A DNA stretch of 43,445 nt from JAPLDB01 sp038230515 (GTDB lineage: Bacteria > Bacteroidota > Bacteroidia > AKYH767-A > 2013-40CM-41-45). Position 1 is the first letter of the stretch, and the number at the start of each line of letters is the position of its first letter. The DNA lies in NCBI GenBank assembly GCA_038230515.1, contig JBBRND010000033.1, positions 1 through 43,445 on the forward strand, given 5' to 3'. The notes under the pieces are model-generated. The model made no database searches, was not told the origin of the DNA, and worked only from the letters and a program-made list of their open reading frames with translations. Positions 18,031 to 25,686 of this stretch are shown here, one piece after another. Made by a program: the position numbers and the translations under genes.

Positions 18031-19013
18031 ATGGCATCATCAATAAAGAAGATTGCGGTTCTAACTAGGGAGGAGATTGCCCTGGACTCAACGCGGCTAT
18101 TCGTGCAGTGGTGCGAACAGCTTCGTATCACAATCTCGAAGTGACCGGAGTTATGCGTGGATATGACGGATTGATCGCAGGAGATTTTATTGAATTGAAA
18201 AATGAAAGCGTCAGTAACATTATTCAGCGTGGCGGAACAATTTTGAAGACTGCGCGAAGCAATCAATTCAAAACGGAAGAGGGAATGAAATCCGCTGCTG
18301 ATCAACTGAAGAAAAAAAATATTGATGCCTTGATTGTGATCGGTGGCGATGGTTCATTTCGAGGTGCTGAAAGATTTTCTTCTCAACACAACCTCACCGT
18401 AATGGGAATTCCAAAAACGATTGATAACGATATTTTCGGAACAGATAATGCAATTGGTTTTGATACTGCTGTCAACACAGTAGTTCAAGCTGTAGATAAA
18501 ATCCGCGACACGGCAGCATCGCACGACCGGTTATTTTTTGTAGAAGTGATGGGGCGTGATTCCGGAATGATTGCACTCACGAGCGGAATTGGAGTAGGAG
18601 CGGAGGCAATTTTAATTCCCGAAACCGAAACCCGCATTGACCAGTTGGTAAAAATTCTTGAGCGTGGCTGGGAACGAAAAAAAACTTCCATGATCGTGGT
18701 GGTAGCCGAAGGCGATGAAGCCGGAGGCGCCTATCAGATAGCTGAAGAAGTGAAGAAACGTTTTAATGAGTTCGACACTCGTGTAAGTATTCTGGGACAC
18801 ATGCAGCGTGGTGGAAGCCCTACATGCGCTGATCGAGTGCTTGCAAGCCGCCTGGGTGTGGCTGCCATAGAAGGGTTGATTGAAGGAAAAAGAACTGTGA
18901 TGGCAGGTGTGATCAACAACATGATTTCTTATACACTATTGAAAGAAGTGGTGAGCAGGAAAAAGGAAATGGACAAAACATTGATTAAAATTGCAGAAAT
19001 CCTTTCGCTCTAA
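18031..19013 (+). CDS. pfkA: 6-phosphofructokinase, reading frame broken near codon 13
   Basis: The ATG at 18031 opens MASSIKKIAVLT. One base is then missing after 18068, and the rest of the enzyme continues in another frame to 19013. Restoring a base gives T-[AGx]-GGDCPGLNAAIRAVVRTA, the phosphate-binding loop of PFK, and a full protein of about 327 residues. Downstream, IGGDGS and IPKTIDNDI are the effector/ATP and catalytic-loop motifs. Gly in GGDGS favours ATP over pyrophosphate, and Lys in PKTIDND is found in a known bacterial subgroup. As written, only a GTG-initiated product from 18108 could be made, lacking the first nucleotide-binding loop. A sequencing or assembly error is the simplest explanation for an essential glycolytic gene; otherwise it is a recent pseudogene. 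Confidence 0.85.
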
Positions 19014-19067
19014 CCTCCGCATATGAGATATTGGCCAATCCATTTGAATTTCTCACAAAAAAACTTG

Positions 19068-19097
19068 TTGGAAATTCAATCTGATTAGTTATATTTG
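19068..19097 (+). promoter_or_regulatory. Promoter of the 1701-residue surface protein
   Basis: TTG (19068-19070), an exact 19-base spacer and TATATTTG (19090-19097) match the Bacteroidota consensus. The ATG at 19120 follows after 22 bases. This is the cleanest two-box promoter in the window together with 6877-6909. Confidence 0.65.
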
Positions 19098-19119
19098 GCA
19101 AACATTTATTTTTCTAAAG

Positions 19120-22100
19120 ATGAAAAACTTATCCCTTGCCCTTAGATTAGTGTGTTGTTTGTTTTTGTTCACGCAAAGTTCTTTCGGAGATTGGGTATCT
19201 AAAGCGCCTTTTAACGCAAGAGTTCCGGAGCATTTATTGCAAAAATATGATACGGAAATTGCCAGGCAACACCCCGAACACGGCATTCTGCCATTCAATG
19301 CTCCGTGCACCGATTGTATTGAGTTACTCGAAAAGCGTACTCCTAACTCGCGTGAGTTCGTAGGGAAGACAGACCTCGATGGATCAAAACAAATCTTCGT
19401 TCAACATTCTTACGGCTATATGAACTATTGGGATAAGAACGGATTTTTAAGAGCCGATGATCCTCGGTTTACTGAAGAAAAAGAAAAAGTTTTTGCTGCG
19501 CGTCAGCAATCATCTCCAATAGTTATTAATATGGCTGATAAATATTCTGCCATTATAAATTCCGGAAAAGAATTTCGTTTCAATAAAAATATTTCTCTCG
19601 TTCATGTAAGTGCTGATGGTGTGGTTACTGATTTTGGTAAGGGTGACTGGAGTCGCGTTTCGAAGTCAGAAAATGTTACGGAGACCACTTTTCTTGTTCA
19701 GGATTTTTATCCCGGCATTGATCTGCAAATAGTAGTTAATTATGGAAGGGTGAAAACAAATTTTATTCTAAAAAACAAACTTCCATTGGCGGATGGATGG
19801 CTCACGATGAATCAGGAGTTAGAAATTCCTGAAGGAATGGAAACGAATTTATCTCAGACAACTTTGATGGATGACAAACTGAGGATGGGATCTGTTTCTA
19901 TTCAAGATAAAAACAATAAAGAATATTTTAGTTTCAAACGAAGTTTTGCGCGCGATGCACAGGAGGAACCGTTAAATTATATTGAGATGCCTTTTACTCT
20001 CAACAATAACAAGCTCGATTATTATGTTCCAGTCAATTGGCTTAATTATTCTTCTACTCATTACCCTGTAGTAATTGATCCGTTTGTTTATTCAAGAGAC
20101 ACTACTTTACAACCTGTGATGAACGCAGGTTCTGGATATACTGCTGTTTGCGGAACGCTTGGCTGCAGTTATTTTATGAATGGTGTTTTAACACCACCTA
20201 ATTGTACAATTACTAATATTGATACCTACTTCGCTTACATAGCAAATTTGCCTTGTGTTCGGCCAGACGGAGGATTTGACATCACCATGACTTCTACGAT
20301 TGGATCCTGCACAACAAGAAATTTTCTCTGCCTTGGGGCTATTCAGGGTGGATGTTTTTTTTTCCCTGCGGCATTGCTGAATGCAGTGCCACCGCTTTCA
20401 CCTTGTGTACTTCCTCCGCAATGTGCGCCTTACCCTCTTGACTTTGAAATGAAATTCCGTAGATGCAATTGGCTTAATCAAGCCGGTTGCGATAATACCT
20501 GCATTGGCGCAGACCAAGATTGGATAATATCTATTGAAGGAAGAACTGTAGAACTCACTTCCGTTTCATTACCTACAACTATTTGTGAAGGCACTTCCAC
20601 TAATCTTGCAGCAACTGCGGCGTGGGGCGTGCCTCCTTATGTGTTTACATGGTTACCGGGTCCTCCGCTTGTTGGTGCTCTTGTTCCTGTTTCGCCACTG
20701 GCAAATACGCAATATGATGTTACAGTTACTGATCTGTGCGGAATGACTGATACAGGACACACAGAGATTGATGTAGTGAATTTTCAAAACCCAGGGTTCA
20801 CCATTTCACCGAATGATACTGTTTGCACAAATACACAAATGACTTTTCATGGAAATGGTGCGGCACCTAATACAAGTTATGATTGGATCATTAGTTGCCC
20901 AGCTAATGCTTCTTTTAACGATAGTATTAATCTTACCTATACAGCTCCAGGCACTGCAGGAAATTGTACTGCTACACTTACTTTTCAGGTAGTGACAGGT
21001 GCACTAACGTGCAACTTCAGCCAGACGCAACCATTTACTATTGTTCCCGGATCTCCGCCTTCGGCAAATATTACGTATGTTCCCAACGGAACTCTTTGCC
21101 CTGGCCAGGCAGTAACGTTTACTGCGAACCTAACCAATGGCGGTGCGGCTCCAACTCTTCAATGGTTTATAAATGGAGTTCCTGCGGGGGGGAATTATGA
21201 TACACTTAATGTTAATGCACCTGCCGCGCAATTTACAGTTACTGTTTTTGTAACATCAAATTCCGTTTGTGCAGTTCCAGACACTGTAACAGCAGGAATT
21301 GTTGTTCCTGTTTCAGGTGCTGTAGTTCCGGGTGTTTTAATTACTGCCTCAACTAATATTATTTGCCCGGGGCTACCTGTAACTTTTACTGCATTCCCTA
21401 CTGGAGGAGGAGGAGGACCAACTTATCAATGGCAACTTAATGGAGTAAACATTGCCGGTGCTACAAACGATACTTACACAACAAATCCAGGTGTGGGGGA
21501 TATTTATGGTGTCATTATGACTTCAAATTCTGCCTGTGTATCTCCACCTACTGCGCAGGATACAGAGACCGTAGCAATCACTGCGAATATTGTTCCTACT
21601 CTTTCAGTTGCTGCCGATCAACCGAATATTATTTGTGCGGGTACACCAGTTACATTTACTGCAACACCAACGAATGAAGGAGCAGCGCCTACTTATCAAT
21701 GGCAGTTTGCAGGTGCTAACATTGCGGGTGCAACCGATATTACTTATTCAACTACACCGGCTGCTACAGGGATTTATAATTGCATTGTTACTTCTTCGCT
21801 TGCTTGTGCAAATCCAAATACTGCAAACGATACTATTTTGATGACTGTGATTCCGACAGTTGTTCCCGCAGTGACTATTACTTCAACTATTGATACTATT
21901 TGTGCAGGCGATCCGGTAATTCTTACTGCCCATCCTGTAAATGGAGGTACAGCGCCAAGCTATCAATGGACAGTTGGCGGAATTCTTTCCGGAGGAAATT
22001 TTGATACCCTGCATGTTACTGGACAATCTTCATTCATTGTAGCCGTACAGATAATTTCCAATGCTCCCTGTGCTGTACCTGCTACTGCTACAAACAACTA

Positions 22101-24225
22101 TAATATTTTTGTTCGCCCTACTCCGGTTCCTTCCGTTGCTATTACGTTGAGTGATGATACTGTTTGCGCGGGCACTCCTGTTTCATTTAATGCAACTCCT
22201 ACCAATGGTGGAAGTGCGCCAACGTATCAATGGTTGCTGAATGGGACTCCGATTGCGGGAGCTACTGACTCATCTTATACAACTACTCCGGCAAACACTA
22301 GCGATCAATACACTGTCTCTATGGTTTCAAATGCTTTATGTGCTTCTCCAACCACAGCTACTAATGTTGCAAGTGTTGACGTGATTTCGAATGCATCGCC
22401 AACAGTAACTATTTCTCCGGTTAATCAGGTTATTTGTGATGGTGTTCCTGTTACATTTACTGCTGTTGCCGCCAACTGCGGCACACCGACATATCAATGG
22501 GATTTGAACGGTACTCCTATTGGAGGTGCGAATTCATCTACCTATACTCCTCCGTTGCCAATTGCTACAGGAAGTATTTTTGGAATTACAGTTTTATCTT
22601 CTCTTCCGTGCGCAGTTCCTGCAAATGCGAATGACACGCTTGAGATGACCATTCTCCCTCTCGTTCCAACTACGGTCTCTCTTGCATCAACTGACGATAC
22701 AATTTGTAGCGGCACGCCTGTTACTTTTACTGCAAGCCCTACAGGTGGCGGCACTGATCCTACTTATCAATGGACGATTGCCGGTTCTTCTGTTGCCGGA
22801 AATGACACAAGTTTTCTTACATCAGCTACCTTAAATGATGGTGATGTTATTGCGGTGACGATGACTTCTGATCTTCCGTGTTCTGCTCCTTCATCAACCA
22901 ACTTTACTATTTCTGTTCTGCCAACTCCTCTGCCTTCTATTTCTCAGTCATCGTCTCCTGCGAGTGTGTGTGCAGGCGATACTTTATTTTTTACTTCTGC
23001 TTCTGTAAATGGCGGAACAACGCCAGTGTACGAGTGGTTTGTAAACGGAGTCTCTGTTGGACATAATTCTCCAAACTATTGGGGCATCCTTAATAATGGT
23101 GATGTGGTAACTGTAAATGTTACAAGCAATGCACCATGTGTGAATCCTCCAACGGTTTCGTCCAATCCAATTACTGCTTCTGTTACTGCTTTCGTAACTC
23201 CAGATATTGCCATTTCTTCTTCTGCAACTAATGATACAATTTGCGAAGGACAGAATGTAACATTTGATGCTGTTGGTAACAATGGCGGCCCAGCACCTGT
23301 GTATTCATGGTTTCTGAATGGAGTGCTGCAACCTGTTACTGGAACTTCATTTTCATCTTCTTCATTAGTGCAGGGAGATCAGATAAGTGCCATGATTCTT
23401 TCTAATGCACCTTGTCTTACTCAACCTACTGCAAATTCAAACATCATCACCATCTCTGTATATCCTCCGCTCAATCTTATTGCTGCGGGCGATGCTACTA
23501 TTTGTCCTTACGAGCCGGTTACGCTAACTGCATTTCCGGGGGGTGGCAATGGAGGGCCTTATCAATACAACTGGGATCATAGTGCGGGTACTGATGCGAC
23601 TGTAATTGTAACACCTGCTGTTACTACTCAATATACTGTTACGGTTACGGATAATTGTGGAACGACACCCGTAAGCGATTCTGTGCTTGTGAATGTAAAT
23701 CCATCTCCTGCTGCAAATCTCAGCTACAGGCCGCTCGATCCTTCTACACTGGCTCCTGAAGTTAACTTCACCGATCATTCTCACAACCCTGTTACGTGGC
23801 TATGGAATTTCGGTGACGGGGATACAAGTTCGATCACAAATCCGAATCATACCTATACTCAACCAGGCGATTACAATGTAACGCTTGTTGTAACTAATAT
23901 CTTCGGATGCATTGATTCCATTACTTACCGTGTAATTGTGAAAGAAGATATTTCTGTTTTCATACCAAACTCTTTTACTCCGAATGGTGACGGCAGCAAT
24001 GAATTCTTCATACCAATGGGATCATCACTCGAAGATTTTGATTTTTGGATATTCGACCGCTGGGGCACAGAGATTTTTCATGGTGGTGATGGCAAACCGT
24101 GGACAGGTTTAAGTAACCAAACAGGCAGACTTGCACCAGAAGATGTGTACGTGTACAAAGTAGATCTGAAATATTCCAAGTTCGGTAAACGATACGTGAC
24201 CGGAAGAGTATCACTTATCTATTAA
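19120..24225 (+). CDS. Giant Ig-repeat secreted surface protein with T9SS type B sorting domain
   Basis: 1701 residues. A signal peptide (about 1-23, ending SSFGD) is followed by a 300-residue N-terminal domain resembling those before SBBP/PKD repeats (IDLQIVVNYGRVKTNFIL, NYSSTHYPVVIDPFVYS). A Cys-rich segment follows (about 345-480), then about a dozen Ig/PKD-like modules. Nine of these (21052-23470) are close copies of an 88-91 residue unit with a xxICAGTPVTFTA start, a PTYQW core and a second Cys near SNAPC, probably one disulfide each. A PKD domain (about 1525-1608, WLWNFGDGD) and the CHU_C/type B sorting domain (SFTPNGDGSNEFF, WGTEIFHG, YVYKVDL) end the protein. It is exported by the Sec and type IX systems and likely stays on the cell surface, where such repeats act as spacers for adhesion. 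The ligand is unknown. Confidence 0.9.
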   Translation: MKNLSLALRLVCCLFLFTQSSFGDWVSKAPFNARVPEHLLQKYDTEIARQHPEHGILPFNAPCTDCIELLEKRTPNSREFVGKTDLDGSKQIFVQHSYGYMNYWDKNGFLRADDPRFTEEKEKVFAARQQSSPIVINMADKYSAIINSGKEFRFNKNISLVHVSADGVVTDFGKGDWSRVSKSENVTETTFLVQDFYPGIDLQIVVNYGRVKTNFILKNKLPLADGWLTMNQELEIPEGMETNLSQTTLMDDKLRMGSVSIQDKNNKEYFSFKRSFARDAQEEPLNYIEMPFTLNNNKLDYYVPVNWLNYSSTHYPVVIDPFVYSRDTTLQPVMNAGSGYTAVCGTLGCSYFMNGVLTPPNCTITNIDTYFAYIANLPCVRPDGGFDITMTSTIGSCTTRNFLCLGAIQGGCFFFPAALLNAVPPLSPCVLPPQCAPYPLDFEMKFRRCNWLNQAGCDNTCIGADQDWIISIEGRTVELTSVSLPTTICEGTSTNLAATAAWGVPPYVFTWLPGPPLVGALVPVSPLANTQYDVTVTDLCGMTDTGHTEIDVVNFQNPGFTISPNDTVCTNTQMTFHGNGAAPNTSYDWIISCPANASFNDSINLTYTAPGTAGNCTATLTFQVVTGALTCNFSQTQPFTIVPGSPPSANITYVPNGTLCPGQAVTFTANLTNGGAAPTLQWFINGVPAGGNYDTLNVNAPAAQFTVTVFVTSNSVCAVPDTVTAGIVVPVSGAVVPGVLITASTNIICPGLPVTFTAFPTGGGGGPTYQWQLNGVNIAGATNDTYTTNPGVGDIYGVIMTSNSACVSPPTAQDTETVAITANIVPTLSVAADQPNIICAGTPVTFTATPTNEGAAPTYQWQFAGANIAGATDITYSTTPAATGIYNCIVTSSLACANPNTANDTILMTVIPTVVPAVTITSTIDTICAGDPVILTAHPVNGGTAPSYQWTVGGILSGGNFDTLHVTGQSSFIVAVQIISNAPCAVPATATNNYNIFVRPTPVPSVAITLSDDTVCAGTPVSFNATPTNGGSAPTYQWLLNGTPIAGATDSSYTTTPANTSDQYTVSMVSNALCASPTTATNVASVDVISNASPTVTISPVNQVICDGVPVTFTAVAANCGTPTYQWDLNGTPIGGANSSTYTPPLPIATGSIFGITVLSSLPCAVPANANDTLEMTILPLVPTTVSLASTDDTICSGTPVTFTASPTGGGTDPTYQWTIAGSSVAGNDTSFLTSATLNDGDVIAVTMTSDLPCSAPSSTNFTISVLPTPLPSISQSSSPASVCAGDTLFFTSASVNGGTTPVYEWFVNGVSVGHNSPNYWGILNNGDVVTVNVTSNAPCVNPPTVSSNPITASVTAFVTPDIAISSSATNDTICEGQNVTFDAVGNNGGPAPVYSWFLNGVLQPVTGTSFSSSSLVQGDQISAMILSNAPCLTQPTANSNIITISVYPPLNLIAAGDATICPYEPVTLTAFPGGGNGGPYQYNWDHSAGTDATVIVTPAVTTQYTVTVTDNCGTTPVSDSVLVNVNPSPAANLSYRPLDPSTLAPEVNFTDHSHNPVTWLWNFGDGDTSSITNPNHTYTQPGDYNVTLVVTNIFGCIDSITYRVIVKEDISVFIPNSFTPNGDGSNEFFIPMGSSLEDFDFWIFDRWGTEIFHGGDGKPWTGLSNQTGRLAPEDVYVYKVDLKYSKFGKRYVTGRVSLIY
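21052..23470 (+). repeat. Nine tandem Ig-like coding repeats (about 88-91 codons each)
   Basis: Inside the giant surface protein gene, nine successive modules share ICxGxPVTFTA, a Gly/Ala-Pro-xYQW core, an NGxxIxG turn and a terminal xSxxxCxxPxTA. DNA identity between copies is visibly lower than protein similarity, so the expansion is not very recent, although the central copies (about 21330-22400) are closest to each other. Confidence 0.8.
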
Positions 24226-24258
24226 GTTAAATTACATCTTGCGATTGGCAAAAACATC

Positions 24259-24286
24259 AAAGCCCACGATTGAAATTGTGGGCTTT
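24259..24286. terminator. Bidirectional terminator between convergent genes
   Basis: AAAGCCCACGAT (24259-24270) and ATTGTGGGCTTT (24275-24286) form a 12-position stem with one G-T pair and a TGAA loop. An A-rich run precedes it and TTT ends it, so it can work in both directions. It lies between the stop of the giant surface protein (24225) and that of the pyrophosphohydrolase (24341). Confidence 0.7.
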
Positions 24287-24340
24287 GTCATTGGCTGCTC
24301 CGTTTAACTGATAACGGTTAACGTATAACTTTTATCTTCT

Positions 24341-24739
24341 TCATTTCTCTTCAAGCACCTTCTTTATATCCGGCAGGAAATAATTTTTCGATTTCATGAT
24401 CTTGCCGTCTTCGCGGTAAATCGGTTTTCCTTCTTCATCGAGTTTGCTCATGTTGCTGCGGTGTATCTCTGCAAACACTTCTTCTATTTTGTGTTGGAGT
24501 CCGTGCGCAATAATGCTTCCGAAAAGGATGTACATTTTATCTCCGAGTGCATCGGCAATCAGCGTGAGGTTGCCCTGCTCGCACGCTTCTAAATATTCAT
24601 CATTCTCCTCCTCCATAAGCCGGTGTCGCAATTCGTAAATACGTTTGGTTACATGCGGTGTGGGCTGCTCATAATATTCGAGTCCGAATACATCATGAAA
24701 TTCTTTTACCTTGTTGATGTTGTCTGATAGTGATGCCAT
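24341..24739 (-). CDS. MazG-like / phosphoribosyl-ATP pyrophosphohydrolase-fold protein
   Basis: 132 residues, a small all-alpha NTP pyrophosphohydrolase. The Mg-binding acidic patches are visible: RLMEEENDEYLEA (about 40-52, the ExxE-type pair) and LIADALGDKMYI (about 59-70, the helix with the second Asp). The last 30 residues (GKPIYREDGKIMKSKNYFLPDI) are typical of a Bacteroidota and phage group that hydrolyses dNTP-like nucleotides to monophosphates. It may act as a house-cleaning enzyme; the substrate is not known. It is convergent with the giant surface protein. Confidence 0.82.
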   Translation of the reverse strand: MASLSDNINKVKEFHDVFGLEYYEQPTPHVTKRIYELRHRLMEEENDEYLEACEQGNLTLIADALGDKMYILFGSIIAHGLQHKIEEVFAEIHRSNMSKLDEEGKPIYREDGKIMKSKNYFLPDIKKVLEEK

Positions 24740-25029
24740 GGAAAGATTGAATTTTTGATGTGCCGAAGATATGTTGCGGAGTAATTAGTAAGAGAAAAAG
24801 TTTTCAACCGAACAATTTGCTGTTCCCATTTTCATCGGGAATATTCAGGAGAAAATTATCACTGTTATGGCGCGCAGGTGATTTATTCTTTATCATGCAG
24901 ATGATGTAAGAGCGTCCGCAAGCGAGGTTGCAACCGATATATTGTAAATCAGGGATGCAGAGAAATATATCTTTAAAAATAAGCGGGCTTACAACTCTGT
25001 AGGCATGAATATCCTTAAGTCTTTGCTAT
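24740..25029. other. Intergenic stretch with no supported gene
   Basis: AT-rich spacer between the pyrophosphohydrolase start and the 42-bp array. The minus strand has a stop-free frame of about 70 codons (24804 to about 25020), but no credible start, codon pattern or recognisable motif. A degenerate extra copy of the array unit may lie near 24990-25013 (an ATATC, two bases out of phase). Confidence 0.5.
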
Positions 25030-25241
25030 CCTGTAGTTCAACAGGCGTATATCTACGGTCATGGATGTGTGCCTGCAGTAGTGCAGGCGTATATCAGTGG
25101 CCACATATAAACGTCTGCACTACTACTGACGTATATCGGTGACCTTATATATTGGTCTGCACTCCTACAGACGTATATCGGTAATCGTAGATATACGCCT
25201 TTACAACTACAGAAGTATATGTAGGTTTACGGATATACGCC
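25030..25241. repeat. Imperfect 42-bp tandem array, five units, with internal palindromes
   Basis: The core CGTATATC occurs at 25046, 25088, 25130 and 25172, with a diverged copy (AGTATATG) at 25214: four steps of exactly 42 bases. Each core is preceded by an inverted repeat whose sequence varies while symmetry is kept: CCTGT/ACAGG at 25030-25045, GCCTGCA-GTAG-TGCAGGC at 25071-25088 and GTCTG/CAGAC at 25155-25172. The core itself pairs with GATATAC or ATATAC before the next unit (25173-25179 with 25190-25196, 25215-25220 with 25233-25238). Both strands have stops in the repeat frame, so it is non-coding as it stands. Confidence 0.8.
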
Positions 25242-25298
25242 ATTATCATGAAATACCATTGAATGCTTAAAAAAGTGCGTTTCGTAAGCTAAATAAAG

Positions 25299-25658
25299 CT
25301 ATCTGAGCTTTGCAGTTTTAAGGTATTCAATCAGGGTGGGTTCCTTCGGGTTTACGAATACTCTACCACCAATAGTATATCCGTTAATGTTACCAAGAAT
25401 AATCTGCTCGTAAATGCGCTCGGGAATAATTTTGTTCCGCCTGGCACACTTGTTTACCCAATGAAGCTCTCCTTTAACTACGCCTTCAGGAAGTTCAAGT
25501 GCAGGGGAATTGTCAATACGGATAAGTTTTAGTCCGTCAATTTTGAAATAAGAAAGATCGGCACGCTTCACGCGGTCGCGGATGGTGCGCGGCTGTACTT
25601 TATTCTTTTCGGCTGCCTCCGCCACGGTAGCAAAGCCGGGAATGTGATAAATGTTCAT
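25299..25658 (-). CDS. Small protein with two tandem excisionase-like helix-turn-helix modules
   Basis: 119 residues. It appears to contain the same DNA-binding module twice, offset by exactly 56 residues. Module 1 (about 12-48) has NKVQPRTIRDRV, then YFKIDGLKLI. Module 2 (about 68-105) has NKIIPERIYEQI, then GYTIGGRVFV. Each looks like the helix-turn-helix plus beta-wing of MerR/excisionase-type proteins, where the first helices choose the site and the wing reads KIDG or TIGG. No catalytic domain is present. The gene lies 28 bases after a T9SS cargo gene, and its stop is 58 bases from the 42-bp array. A transcriptional or array-binding role is an inference; no named family was recognised. 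Confidence 0.75.
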   Translation of the reverse strand: MNIYHIPGFATVAEAAEKNKVQPRTIRDRVKRADLSYFKIDGLKLIRIDNSPALELPEGVVKGELHWVNKCARRNKIIPERIYEQIILGNINGYTIGGRVFVNPKEPTLIEYLKTAKLR

Positions 25659-25686
25659 GATGCTAAATTAGGAAAAGGAAAAATTC

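Noticed and set aside
24804..25020. About 70-codon stop-free minus-strand frame between the pyrophosphohydrolase and the 42-bp array
   Set aside because: No plausible start until late in the frame, no motif, and no support beyond absence of stops.
25030..25241. CRISPR array
   Set aside because: Units are imperfect over their full length with no identical repeats separated by unique spacers, and no cas genes are near.
25299..25658. Toxin-antitoxin or phage excisionase assignment for the small double-HTH protein
   Set aside because: No toxin partner, integrase or att-like direct repeats are visible nearby.
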